Shown here piece after piece: positions 38,067 to 46,211 of a stretch of 62,781 nt of DNA. Source of the DNA: a virus. Position 1 is the first letter of the stretch, and each line of letters opens with the position of its first letter. The notes beneath the pieces are model-generated. The model saw only the letters and a list, made by a program, of their open reading frames with translations. It searched no databases and was not told the DNA's origin. Location of the stretch: the IMG/VR virus record IMGVR_UViG_3300036840_000070, positions 1-62,781 of that record; one strand, 5' to 3'. The position numbers were made by a program, and so were the translations under genes.

Positions 38067-38557
38067 GCGAAGGCAAGCCGCTGGTGCTGGTGGTGGAGGA
38101 TGACCGCCAGGTGCAGCGGATCGTGCATCGCTTCCTCGAGCGGGCCAGCTACGACGTGGTGCTGTGCATGGACCTCGACGAGGTGGTGGCGCAGCTGGAC
38201 GCGGGCGTGGCGCCCGCGCTGGTGCTGTGCGACTGGACGCTGCCGGGCATGACGGGGCGGGCGGTGGCGCTCACCGTGCGGCGCCGCCTGCCGGGCACGC
38301 CGGTCCTGTACATGAGCGGCTTTGAGGAGATCGAGGGCATCGATCCGAGCGAACCGCTGTTGCGCAAGCCCTTTCGTGGCGATGAGCTGGTGGCCGTGGT
38401 GCGGCGCGTGCTCGAAGCAGGCACCATCGACGTGCTGCTGGGCGACGAAGCGCGCCACGCGCCGCGGGCTGACGTGAGCGGACAGCACCGCATCGTGACC
38501 GTGAGCGCTGACGAGCTCACGCGCGCCCGCGAGCAGACGCGCCGCCGCCCGCGCTAG
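38063..38557 (+). CDS. CheY-like response regulator receiver protein
   Basis: GTG start. A 164-residue protein with all receiver residues: the acidic pair at D13/D14 in VVEDDRQ, phospho-acceptor D57 in LCDWTLPGMTG, S85 in LYMSGFEE, and K102 in LRKPF. The receiver fills residues 7-120; the basic 40-residue tail matches no output domain. Host-derived signalling domains are rare in phages. Overlaps the endolysin stop by four bases tail to tail. It might intercept host phosphorelay signals; the target is unknown. Confidence 0.88.
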   Translation: MSEGKPLVLVVEDDRQVQRIVHRFLERASYDVVLCMDLDEVVAQLDAGVAPALVLCDWTLPGMTGRAVALTVRRRLPGTPVLYMSGFEEIEGIDPSEPLLRKPFRGDELVAVVRRVLEAGTIDVLLGDEARHAPRADVSGQHRIVTVSADELTRAREQTRRRPR

Positions 38558-39195
38558 CGCGTGCCGTATGCCAGCGCTCCCGTGATCAGCGGGATGTCAG
38601 GATGCACGATCACGCCGGGGCAGCGCCCCGTCACGTCAGCCACCGTGCGCGCGAAGCGCAGCCCCACCATCGGCCGGCGCGTGCAGCGGACGCGGTTGTT
38701 GCTGTTGGCTTCGATGCCCATCACCTCGGCTGGCGTCACGCCGATGGGCGTGATCCCCGTCACCACCCAGACGTGCCCGTGCACGCTGTCCGTCGGGTAC
38801 CACGCCAGGTCACCCGCCATCGGGTTGTTCGTGGAGGGAAACATCTTCCCGAGCGCCTGCGCGCTGGCGCAGCGGACGGGCGTGCCCAGCCCGAAGGTGA
38901 GGCAGTGGCTCGCGTACGCTGCGCACCATGGATCGCCACCGCGCGCGCCGCAGATCTGCAGCATCCCCTGGATGATCCCGAGCGGCTCCGTGTTGCTGCC
39001 GATCGGATCCTCTACGAGCCCCAGGTGCTTCTGCGCCGCGCGGATGATCGCACGCCGATGCGGGTGCAGCGTCTCGTAGTCCATCGCCCAGCGCGTCTGA
39101 GGACCGAGATCGCCATCGACCTTCAGCGGTTTGCCGAGGTGGTTTTTGTGCCGCGCTTGGAACGCGCGCACCTCATCGCTGCTCAGGTCAGCCAT
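38554..39195 (-). CDS. Endolysin: peptidoglycan-binding domain plus CHAP amidase/peptidase
   Basis: Degrades the cell wall at lysis. Residues 5-38 (SSDEVRAFQARHKN ... VDGDLGPQTRWAM) are a PG_binding_1 repeat; residues 80-190 are a CHAP domain with Cys91 in DPWCAAYASHC and His141 in HGHVWVVTG, the catalytic pair. No signal peptide, so it needs a holin or similar. A CAGTCT box lies six bases before the ATG and an extended -10 (TGATATGGT) farther upstream. Confidence 0.87.
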   Translation of the reverse strand: MADLSSDEVRAFQARHKNHLGKPLKVDGDLGPQTRWAMDYETLHPHRRAIIRAAQKHLGLVEDPIGSNTEPLGIIQGMLQICGARGGDPWCAAYASHCLTFGLGTPVRCASAQALGKMFPSTNNPMAGDLAWYPTDSVHGHVWVVTGITPIGVTPAEVMGIEANSNNRVRCTRRPMVGLRFARTVADVTGRCPGVIVHPDIPLITGALAYGTR

Positions 39196-39282
39196 GGAGC
39201 GAGACTGCCGGATGCACGCGAGGAGCCCCTCTTACCCAGACCAGGCGCGGCCTGGTGCCCCCCGCGCGCATCCGGCGCTGAG

Positions 39283-39291
39283 ACCATATCA
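39283..39291 (-). promoter_or_regulatory. Extended -10 promoter TGATATGGT (minus strand)
   Basis: Minus-strand TGATATGGT about 90 bases before the endolysin start, overlapping the end of the fibre gene. Belongs to the TGATANNNT set. Confidence 0.45.
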
Positions 39292-40512
39292 CGCATCGAG
39301 GAATGTATCATCGTCCATTGCACCGCTGAGCTGCACGGACTCGAACGTGAAGCGACCAATGTAGTGGGAGCGCGATGCAGTCGTGAGCGTCTGCACCATG
39401 ATGCCCAGGTTCATCTCGGTCGTTGGCGCAGGCAGCCCAGCGCTGAGCGTGCCGAGCAGCGTGGCGCCCACGTAGAATTGGAAGGTGCCGCCGGGCGATG
39501 GTGGTTGGTAGATCGTCAGCAAGTGATCAGCGGTAGCGGCAACCGCTACGCCCGAATCGACGGCGCTGCCTACGCCACCCGCGCGCGTGAGCAGCAACCA
39601 GTTGCCACCGACCGAGGAGTCGTAGAACAGGCCGAGGCAATTCGTCGCTGAGCTCGGCACCTGGCTGAAGTCACCGTGCAGACCGAAGAAGAAGCGTTTG
39701 CTCGTCGTGCTGTTGTTGAAGGTGTGGGCGAGCTGCATCAGCCGCACGTCAAACGCGGTGAGGATGCCGCGGCTCTCGGTATTGCCGGCGCACAGCGTGG
39801 TGCGGTCGTTGCTGGCGGTGGACGTGACGAGCGCTACGCGCCCCGCGTTGCTCAGGCCAAACGAGCCGTTGTTGGCCGAGCTGCGCGAAAACGCCGGCGT
39901 GCCCGAGCCCAGCAGGTTCCAACCCAGCTTGCCGATCGTGCCGCTCGTCGTGCCGCCGAACATGAACGTTTCATCGGTGCGCACCACGCGCGCGCGGCGG
40001 CGCGCGAAGGCGCCCTCCGAAACGACGTCCGCGAGGGCGTCTGCCCAGCCCCCATCACCGAACTGCCGCACCTCGGTGCACACGACCTTGCGCGTCTGCT
40101 CACCCGTTGGAATGTAGATGCCCCGTTCATGGATCAGCGACGGGTCCGCCACCGTGGTGCCGTTCGGCAGCGTGCGCTGGCCGAGGTTCACGATGCAGCG
40201 CACGATCCAGGAGTGGGCGCCCGAGCTCGGCATCGTGATGGTGACCGAACCGTCCACGGTGCTGGGCGAGACCAGCTGTCCGCTGGTGGCTCCGACGATG
40301 GTGAGCACCGGCGCGTTTTTGCTGGCGCGCGGTGGGTTGGCTGCGATGCCGCGCGTCGCATCGAACGCGCCCGCGTCGAAGACTTGAAAGGCTACCGTGG
40401 TCACGCCGATGGGGGGCTGCTGGCGCAGGCGCAGTGTCAGCACCTCGGCGTTGCTGGCCTCGTAGCCCTGGTCCTGCCCGTCCGAATTGATGTCGAATAA
40501 AGCTGACGCCAT
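39289..40512 (-). CDS. Tail fibre / surface protein with lectin-like domain, 407 aa
   Basis: Beta-rich throughout. The N-terminal part contains TLRLRQQPPIGVTTVAFQVF; the second half (SRGILTAFDVRLMQLAHTFN, RFFFGLHGDFSQVPSSATNC, FQFYVGATLLGTLSAGLPAP) resembles concanavalin-like binding domains. Probable receptor-contact protein. ATG 40512 is preceded by GAGAGAGAGG and by an extended -10 box at 40547. Confidence 0.6.
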   Translation of the reverse strand: MASALFDINSDGQDQGYEASNAEVLTLRLRQQPPIGVTTVAFQVFDAGAFDATRGIAANPPRASKNAPVLTIVGATSGQLVSPSTVDGSVTITMPSSGAHSWIVRCIVNLGQRTLPNGTTVADPSLIHERGIYIPTGEQTRKVVCTEVRQFGDGGWADALADVVSEGAFARRRARVVRTDETFMFGGTTSGTIGKLGWNLLGSGTPAFSRSSANNGSFGLSNAGRVALVTSTASNDRTTLCAGNTESRGILTAFDVRLMQLAHTFNNSTTSKRFFFGLHGDFSQVPSSATNCLGLFYDSSVGGNWLLLTRAGGVGSAVDSGVAVAATADHLLTIYQPPSPGGTFQFYVGATLLGTLSAGLPAPTTEMNLGIMVQTLTTASRSHYIGRFTFESVQLSGAMDDDTFLDA

Positions 40513-40546
40513 CGCCTCTCTCTCGAGGGCGGCCGCGCCTGCCTGC

Positions 40547-40555
40547 AGACTATCA
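40547..40555 (-). promoter_or_regulatory. Extended -10 promoter TGATAGTCT (minus strand)
   Basis: Minus-strand TGATAGTCT in the short gap before the fibre gene; leader about 30 bases with a ribosome-binding site. Confidence 0.5.
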
Positions 40556-40557
40556 CG

Positions 40558-40902
40558 TCACGCGATCAAGCGATCGCCGGTGATCTCCACCACCAGCGCT
40601 CCAAACCACTGGTTGTGGAACTGCTCTGCCAGGCGCACCAGGTGCGAGCCGCCTTCGCGCGGCGTGAAGGCGAGCGACGCGGGTTGGAAGCGGCGAAAGA
40701 TCGTGCTCACCACGCGCACGTTGCGGGCCGTGGTCACGGTGAATTCGAGCGGCAGCACCACGCCCTCGGGCAGCGTGCGCGAATAGTCCACGCTGATCAG
40801 CACGGGCGTGAAGACCTGCAGGAGCTGCGCAGGATCGGTGAGCGTGAGCCGCAGTCGATCTTCACCGTAGTAGCTGGGGCTGATGTCATCGAGCAGGGCC
40901 AT
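40558..40902 (-). CDS. Hypothetical tail-module protein, 114 aa
   Basis: MALLDDISPSYYGEDRLRLT; beta pattern (FTPVLISVDYSRTLPEGVVL, LEFTVTTARNVRVVS). ATGA overlap with the previous gene of the minus-strand operon. Probably a small fibre or baseplate accessory. Confidence 0.6.
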   Translation of the reverse strand: MALLDDISPSYYGEDRLRLTLTDPAQLLQVFTPVLISVDYSRTLPEGVVLPLEFTVTTARNVRVVSTIFRRFQPASLAFTPREGGSHLVRLAEQFHNQWFGALVVEITGDRLIA

Positions 40903-41279
40903 CACTCCACGTCCACGTGCATGAAGATCCCCCCGCCGTTCGCCCGTCGCATCACGATGCAGTAGTGCCCGGCGGCTGCGGGCGTGAAGCGCTGCACGCT
41001 GCTTTGCCCCACGGGTGAGCTCACCGCGGGCAGCGGCGCGGACGTCGGGTAATCCGCCCACATCGTATAGAACAGATCCCCGCCGAGCGCGGCATCGAGC
41101 GGGGCGCCTGCGCCATCCACCACTGCGGTGATCTGCACCTCGGTGCCCACGGTGCCGAGCTGCCGCTGGTGCGGGCGCGTCGACTTCGCGTTGAGACGGC
41201 TCGGGCGGTCCGCATCCGCCGGATCCGTCCATGCCGTGAGGACGACTCCGGACGTGAAGCTGGCTCTAAAGTTTGCCAT
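40902..41279 (-). CDS. Hypothetical tail-module protein, 125 aa
   Basis: MANFRASFTSGVVLTAWTDP, then VGTEVQITAVVDGAGAPLDA, FTPAAAGHYCIVMRRANGGG: immunoglobulin-like strand order, such as seen in phage surface add-ons. Coupled to both neighbours. No family assigned. Confidence 0.6.
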   Translation of the reverse strand: MANFRASFTSGVVLTAWTDPADADRPSRLNAKSTRPHQRQLGTVGTEVQITAVVDGAGAPLDAALGGDLFYTMWADYPTSAPLPAVSSPVGQSSVQRFTPAAAGHYCIVMRRANGGGIFMHVDVE

Positions 41280-42091
41280 CAGCAGAGCGTGAGCACGATC
41301 ACTGCACCGACTGCACCGGCGCCACCTGCGCCCGGTGACGTGCCGCCGCCGCCGCCGCCGCCGCCGGCACCGTAGCCCTTGCCCCCGCGGCCGCCGTGCC
41401 CGGTATTGCCGCTCACTCCGTTGGCACCGTTGACCGCCACCGAGAGCGAAGGAAAGCCGCCGCCGCCGCCGCCGCCGCGTTTGACGCCAACCCCGTCAGG
41501 GCCTGCAGCGCCACCCATTGCGCCACCTTGCCCGATGAGCGTGGGCACGCGGGCATTGACGTCCTGCATACCCGCGCCGCCGAGGCCCGCTGAGGTGCCG
41601 TTGCCAGCTCTACCGGACAACCCCGAAGCGCCACCGACGCCCGCCAGCGAGGAAAACGGGTCGTTGCAACCGCCGCCCCCACCACCACGTCCAGAGCCAC
41701 CGGTTGCGCTCGAGCCGTTGTTACCCGCCACGCCCTGCACCTGCATGGTGCCCGTCGTGAAGATCGGCTCGGGGCCGAAGATCACCAGCCCGCTCCCCTC
41801 GAGGAAATCGGCAGGCCCCTCCCAGAAGCCCCACTGCCCGGAGCCCCCGCCGCCGCCGCCCGTGGTGGCGTTGCCTGAGGCACCGTTGCCGCCCTGCGCG
41901 ATCGCGTAGACGCGCACCCAATTGGCGTGCGCAGGCTTCGTCCAGGTCTTGTCGCCCACGCCCGTGTCGACGAACAGCTGCAGGTCCGTGCGCGCCGCAG
42001 TGCCCAGAGCGTTCTGCAGCTGGTTGATCTGCGTACTAGTCAGGGCTTCGTTTGTGCCCCAGCCCCCGACCTTCACCGGATCGATCGTCAT
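41279..42091 (-). CDS. Glycine-rich tail fibre adhesin
   Basis: A 270-residue protein. The N-terminal third (LQLFVDTGVGDKTWTKPAHA) links to the fibre; the rest has many Gly-rich loops of up to nine Gly in a row (GGGGGGSGQW, SGRGGGGGGCND, GYGAGGGGGGGGTS). This resembles the poly-Gly-II sandwich of distal adhesins such as those of phage S16, where the loops set host specificity. The poly-Gly codons make C-rich tracts that may promote slippage and variation. Confidence 0.72.
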   Translation of the reverse strand: MTIDPVKVGGWGTNEALTSTQINQLQNALGTAARTDLQLFVDTGVGDKTWTKPAHANWVRVYAIAQGGNGASGNATTGGGGGGSGQWGFWEGPADFLEGSGLVIFGPEPIFTTGTMQVQGVAGNNGSSATGGSGRGGGGGGCNDPFSSLAGVGGASGLSGRAGNGTSAGLGGAGMQDVNARVPTLIGQGGAMGGAAGPDGVGVKRGGGGGGGFPSLSVAVNGANGVSGNTGHGGRGGKGYGAGGGGGGGGTSPGAGGAGAVGAVIVLTLC

Positions 42092-42103
42092 GGCAGCTCC
42101 ATC

Positions 42104-42811
42104 CTACTCGAGCGCGGTCAGATCCAGATAGTCCACATCGAGCGTGAAGCCATGATGAGTGACGATCTGAAAGCTGTTGAATGCGGGCAGCACCTCGCTG
42201 AGCAGCTGCGCTGCCGCCGCCATCGAGCGCTGCTCGGCTATCGTGGGCAGCACGCCACCGCCCAGGTCCAGCATCACGAACAACACGAAGTCACTCGAAT
42301 AGTTCGGGAAGCGCGTGCTCTTGCGGCCGCCCCCGAAGGGCTCGGTGCCCGCGTAGTCTTCGAAGGCGCGCCCAAAGAGTGTCGTGTCGCTCACGTCACT
42401 AGACGGGCTCACCACTTCGAAGCGCGGATCGATGAGCCGCAGCGCCACCGCCACGTCCGGGATGGTGCTGGCGATCTGCTGCACGTAGCGCACGGCCGCC
42501 GCCGAGCGGCGCTCCTCCTCGCTCTGCGCTGGGTTGTTCGTCAGCAGGAAGAGCGACTCGTAGTACGGCAGCAGATCGGTTGCGCGATCGGGGAAGGCCT
42601 GCAGGGTGGCGCGCTCGCCCGCGGTGGCTACCGACGCGATGCCGCGCGCGCGCGCCTGGCGCCACAGCCCATCGATGGTGGTCTCATCGGCATCGGCTGC
42701 GCCGCCCTTGCCCACGGCGCTGCGCAGCGCTGCATAGATGCGCTCGACGGGCGTCTCGCCCCCGCCGAATTCGAAGGGCCACGGGTTGTGCCAGCCGAGC
42801 CCAGCCATCAA
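42104..42811 (-). CDS. Baseplate protein Mu gp48-like (DUF2313)
   Basis: A 235-residue protein: ATLQAFPDRATDLLPYYESL, FLLTNNPAQSEEERRSAAAV, IASTIPDVAVALRLIDPRFE. The Pro-rich early helix (LPYYESLF) with TNNPAQSEEERR is typical of the YmfQ/gp48 family that joins baseplate to fibres. It follows the baseplate J and small genes in transcription order. Confidence 0.78.
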   Translation of the reverse strand: MMAGLGWHNPWPFEFGGGETPVERIYAALRSAVGKGGAADADETTIDGLWRQARARGIASVATAGERATLQAFPDRATDLLPYYESLFLLTNNPAQSEEERRSAAAVRYVQQIASTIPDVAVALRLIDPRFEVVSPSSDVSDTTLFGRAFEDYAGTEPFGGGRKSTRFPNYSSDFVLFVMLDLGGGVLPTIAEQRSMAAAAQLLSEVLPAFNSFQIVTHHGFTLDVDYLDLTALE

Positions 42812-43312
42812 TCAGCCGATGAGGATGCCCACGTTGTTGCCATCCTCGAGCGCGCCCGCTGCGTTGTAGACGGCGACGTGCACGCCGTTGGCGCTGCCGC
42901 TCAGCGGCGTGACCACGACGGTCTTCAGCACGGTGAGGCTCGGTGTCAGCAGGAAGCCTGTGCCGTACGCGAAGGACAGGGCCACGCTGGCGCCCGCTTC
43001 ATCGGTGACGGGTGACGCATAAACGACGCTGTAGCGCCCCGTCGCAAGCTTCGTGAGCACCGGGTTAGTGAAGGGCGCGCTCGTGAGCCCGCGGGGATTC
43101 CACGCTTCCGCCCGCCCGAGGAGCGTCGGATTCGTGTTCGCGGTGAAGCGCACGTGAGCGCGCCAAGCGAGCAGCCCCATGCCCGCGACCTGATATTTGA
43201 GCAGGTTCCAATAATCGGCGCTGAGCTCACGCGATGGATCGCGCACCGCGCGCGTGTTGACCGCGTCAGAGCCGAAGGTCGCAAGGTCCGGTCGGTTCGG
43301 AAAGCCCGGCAT
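42812..43312 (-). CDS. Hypothetical baseplate-module protein, 166 aa
   Basis: MPGFPNRPDLATFGSDAVNT, with ANTNPTLLGRAEAWNPRGLT and a beta-rich body. ATG 43312 overlaps the stop of the baseplate J gene. Lies between gp47-like and gp48-like genes, so it is probably structural. No family recognised. Confidence 0.6.
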   Translation of the reverse strand: MPGFPNRPDLATFGSDAVNTRAVRDPSRELSADYWNLLKYQVAGMGLLAWRAHVRFTANTNPTLLGRAEAWNPRGLTSAPFTNPVLTKLATGRYSVVYASPVTDEAGASVALSFAYGTGFLLTPSLTVLKTVVVTPLSGSANGVHVAVYNAAGALEDGNNVGILIG

Positions 43313-44895
43313 CACTCGAGATGATAGACCGCGAACTTGCCCGCGACGATCAGATTCGGGCCGTCGATGGGATCGTCTGGCATCGATGGATTCGAAAGGC
43401 TGATGCTGGCCAGCGTGGCATCGCTCAGCGGTGAGCCCAGCGCGTCCGCGAGGTACGTGAGCGCGCTCTGCCCAGCACGTGACGGGTACTCCTCGCTCGT
43501 CACCGGGTTGCGGTACGCGCGCACCGAGCGCTCGTCGTTCTCGAGGTCGATCACCTCACCGGGCCCCAGGCTGTCGAAGTAAGCGACGAGCCCCGCTGCC
43601 AGCACATCGCGTCGCGCCATGTCCGGTGAGAACCAATCGCCCACGGCCAGCGTCTTCGCGGGCGCCTGCGCCAGCACCACCTCATAGGCGCCAGCGCCGA
43701 TGTCTTCAACGGTCAGCACGTTGAGTGCTTCGAAGGTGCTGGTCTCTGGATCCCACACCATCAGATGCACGTCACCGATGGGACCGGTGACGCCACCCGG
43801 CAGCTGTCCGGTGATACCCGTATTGATCAGAAAGTTTGTCTGGCTGTTGAGAAACACGAGCGTGCACGCGCTGGCTCCGTTCGCTGGCGGGAAGGGCTCG
43901 AGGTCCGCCCAGCCCGCGTCCGAGCCCAGCGGCTGCGCCAGGTGCACTACCAGATCGCTGGCTTCGGTCTGCACGGGCAGCACCACCACGTGAGCTCGCC
44001 CCGGGATGACGGGGCTACCCGGGGGCACCAGCAGCCCGGTGACGGCGGACAGCACGCCCGACGAGGGCACGCGCGCCAGCGGTCCCTGCGTGCTGCCGCG
44101 CTTCTGCGTGATGGCCACCAGCACACTGCCCGCGTAGAAGGCGCACGGATACACGAACGCATCCTCCACGCTGACGCTGGCCTGCCGCGCGAAGGCGCGG
44201 AAGTGAGCCCAGTTGCCGCTGGCGGGTTTGTGCCGCACGCGCGCAGCCAGGCGCGCCGCGAAGTCAGCGTCGGTCTCGGCATCCAGCCCGCCGCGGAAAT
44301 CGTTGTCCGTGACCGTGGCCTCCGGATCGGATCCGGGCGGTGGATTCACCCATTTGATCTTGGTTCCGATCGCAATGTTCGTGGCTACGCCACCATCGAT
44401 GGCGATCAGCGTCAGCGTGGCGTCGCCATCCGCATCCGCCGTGGCGCTCGCCAGGACCTGGTAGCGGTTGCCCGCGGGATCGGTGCCCGTCACCGCGAAC
44501 GCGTCTGGCACCGTGGTGGAGCCCTGCCACGTGGTGCCGGCGGTGCCGTGCGCGCTGACCGTGCCCGAGCCACCGAAGGCAGGCAGGAAGGCTTCGCCCC
44601 ACAGCTCGGCGTGATAGCTGCGCAGGAAGGCTGAGCCAGCGCGGTCGATCCGGATCTGCTGCGCTAGGAATTCGTCGCGCTTCTGGACGCCCAGCAGCAC
44701 CAGATCGATGGCGTCCGCTTCGCGGTAGAAACGGCTCCCGTGCGCGGTGGCGCGCCTGAGCGTGTCCTCCGTGAAGGGCAGCCCCGTCGCTGGATCGGTG
44801 AGCAGCCGCAGGCCAGCGCGGAAATCCTGAAGGATGGCCTCGCGCACCTGGCCACGGCGGAAGACCGCATATTCGCGCTCTGCAGGAGTTGGCAT
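43312..44895 (-). CDS. Baseplate J-like protein (Mu gp47-like)
   Basis: A 527-residue wedge protein. DAIDLVLLGVQKRDEFLAQQ, RIDRAGSAFLRSYHAELWGE, then the J-domain pattern: FAVTGTDPAGNRYQVLASA, NIAIGTKIKWVNPPPGSDPE, and DAETDADFAARLAARVRHKP followed by GNWAHFRAFARQASVSVEDA. Baseplate J is central to contractile-tail wedges. Longer than Mu gp47, with extra C-terminal beta material. Confidence 0.85.
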   Translation of the reverse strand: MPTPAEREYAVFRRGQVREAILQDFRAGLRLLTDPATGLPFTEDTLRRATAHGSRFYREADAIDLVLLGVQKRDEFLAQQIRIDRAGSAFLRSYHAELWGEAFLPAFGGSGTVSAHGTAGTTWQGSTTVPDAFAVTGTDPAGNRYQVLASATADADGDATLTLIAIDGGVATNIAIGTKIKWVNPPPGSDPEATVTDNDFRGGLDAETDADFAARLAARVRHKPASGNWAHFRAFARQASVSVEDAFVYPCAFYAGSVLVAITQKRGSTQGPLARVPSSGVLSAVTGLLVPPGSPVIPGRAHVVVLPVQTEASDLVVHLAQPLGSDAGWADLEPFPPANGASACTLVFLNSQTNFLINTGITGQLPGGVTGPIGDVHLMVWDPETSTFEALNVLTVEDIGAGAYEVVLAQAPAKTLAVGDWFSPDMARRDVLAAGLVAYFDSLGPGEVIDLENDERSVRAYRNPVTSEEYPSRAGQSALTYLADALGSPLSDATLASISLSNPSMPDDPIDGPNLIVAGKFAVYHLE

Positions 44896-44959
44896 CGTGA
44901 AGGCACCCGTGCGTCATGCAACGCCGGGCGCCTCCGACGAGCCTTCTCGTTGTAACCGA
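44896..44959. other. Short intergenic spacer in baseplate module
   Basis: 64 bases between the baseplate J gene and the gene before it. No clear ribosome-binding site or promoter beyond the J gene's own start region. Confidence 0.3.
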
Positions 44960-45403
44960 TCAGAGCGGGAAGACCAATCGGCGCTTTGCCGTGTCCGCTG
45001 GCGCCAGCAGGTCGCGGTATTCGATCAGCGCATTGAGCTGTGACGGATCGCTTTCGTCAGGTTCGGCGCTCACGGTCTCGAGCTGCAGCACGCCCGCCTC
45101 CTCACCTGGCGCGAACGCTTCGCGCGTCATGCTTTCCAGCTTCTCCGCGCTGTCGTCATCCACGTGCGTGAGCTCACGGAAGCGGTTGCCCACCTCACGC
45201 GCGGCAGCGCCCGTGGCGCGCTGGATGCGCAGGGCCTCGATCGCGAACGCGTCCGCCAGCCCGCGCCCTTCGAGCAGTGACTCGTATTCGCCGCTCAGCG
45301 GATCGATCTTGTCAGCCAGGATCGCAGGCGGCGGCTCCTGCACGGCGTGGCCGATGACTTCGAACGCGGATGCGGGTGTGGTGCCTGCCGGCGGAACGCT
45401 CAT
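44960..45403 (-). CDS. Baseplate-module protein, 147 aa (position of Mu gp46)
   Basis: MSVPPAGTTPASAFEVIGHA; helical and acidic, with REVGNRFRELTHVDDDSAEK and a beta-like end (LNALIEYRDLLAPADTAKRR). It occupies the place of gp46-like wedge proteins, first in the inverted baseplate operon. An extended -10 (TGATACCGT) lies about 95 bases upstream. Sequence alone does not prove the family. Confidence 0.55.
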   Translation of the reverse strand: MSVPPAGTTPASAFEVIGHAVQEPPPAILADKIDPLSGEYESLLEGRGLADAFAIEALRIQRATGAAAREVGNRFRELTHVDDDSAEKLESMTREAFAPGEEAGVLQLETVSAEPDESDPSQLNALIEYRDLLAPADTAKRRLVFPL

Positions 45404-45417
45404 CGCGAAGCCCTCAC

Positions 45418-45476
45418 CCGCCCGCCAGCGGCTGTCGAAACGAGGGATCAGAACGTTCGGAGCAACGCGCTGACGG
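45418..45476 (-). terminator. Long hairpin between protease and baseplate genes
   Basis: CCCGCCCGCCAGCG near 45418 pairs with CGCTGACGGGCGGGC near 45467 (14 bp with one mismatch), loop of about 35 bases. May be a leader hairpin of the baseplate operon. Confidence 0.4.
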
Positions 45477-45496
45477 GCGGGCTTTCGGAGGCGCTG

Positions 45497-45505
45497 ACGG
45501 TATCA
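45497..45505 (-). promoter_or_regulatory. Extended -10 promoter TGATACCGT (minus strand)
   Basis: Minus-strand TGATACCGT upstream of the inverted baseplate operon. Confidence 0.45.
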
Positions 45506-45524
45506 CGCCCGCGCGCGGGGCGCC

Positions 45525-46052
45525 TCACTGTTCGGGTACGAACGCGGTGCACTCACGCACCGAGCACAGGGCCTCGAGGTCCTCAGCGGTGATGGCGGGC
45601 ACGAAGCGGTCTGTTTCCGCCAGGATGCCTCGCTGCGGCGCGGGCAGGTGCCACATAACGCCCAGCATGTGCAGCAGCTCGTGCGTCAGGACGTGCTCCT
45701 GCGGCGCGGTGCAGTCATTGCTGACGATGATATATGTGGGCGTCAGCAGCCCATTGGCGCCGTCGTAGCCGCACATCCCGTCAGACGCGAACACCGGGTA
45801 AGCGCCCTCCATCCGTTCGTTCACGTGGATGACCAGCCCGGAGGCCTTCAGGATGCGCTGTGCGGCGCGGTGGGCGAGGGGCAGCAGCCCGGCATCGTGC
45901 ACGAAGATGTGCACGTCTTCGATGACTTCGGCCTCCGGGGCTGGCTCGGTGAGCGCGGCGGGCTGCGTGACTTCGCCGATCGGCTCCTGCGGCGCGGTGG
46001 CGCAGGCGGTCAGCAGCAGGGCGGCCAGGGCCTGGGGCAGTTGGCGGTTCAT
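45525..46052 (-). CDS. Lipoprotein with metzincin-like zinc protease motif
   Basis: A 175-residue protein with a lipoprotein signal: hydrophobic PQALAALLLTAC with the lipobox LTAC and lipidated Cys17. The mature part contains HELLHMLGVMWH (His124, Glu125, His128, Gly131, His135). Metzincins use HExxHxxGxxH; here the third His is one residue later, which may be tolerated or may alter activity. Surface-exposed on the host, it could act in lysis, superinfection exclusion or as a lysogenic-conversion factor. Preceded by no strong ribosome-binding site. Confidence 0.72.
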   Translation of the reverse strand: MNRQLPQALAALLLTACATAPQEPIGEVTQPAALTEPAPEAEVIEDVHIFVHDAGLLPLAHRAAQRILKASGLVIHVNERMEGAYPVFASDGMCGYDGANGLLTPTYIIVSNDCTAPQEHVLTHELLHMLGVMWHLPAPQRGILAETDRFVPAITAEDLEALCSVRECTAFVPEQ

Positions 46053-46138
46053 GCCCCGGTGATCGGCCGTGTCCGTGGCTCCTAGAGGCGAGACCGGCCC
46101 TGCGCCTGTTAGGCACGATTTGTTGCCCCGTTCCGGAT

Positions 46139-46195
46139 GCACGGTGCTACACGGTGCACGGTTGCACGTATGGCCGTTTGCACGTATGCACGGCA
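46139..46195 (+). repeat. Octamer array R4, upstream of parA
   Basis: TGCACGGT at 46139, then after a 1-bp slip, units at 46156, 46164, 46172, 46180 and 46188: TGCACGGT, TGCACGTA, TGGCCGTT, TGCACGTA, TGCACGGC. It ends 16 bases before the parA ATG and so covers the likely promoter. Candidate centromere and operator. Confidence 0.88.
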
Positions 46196-46211
46196 CAACA
46201 AAGGGATCACC

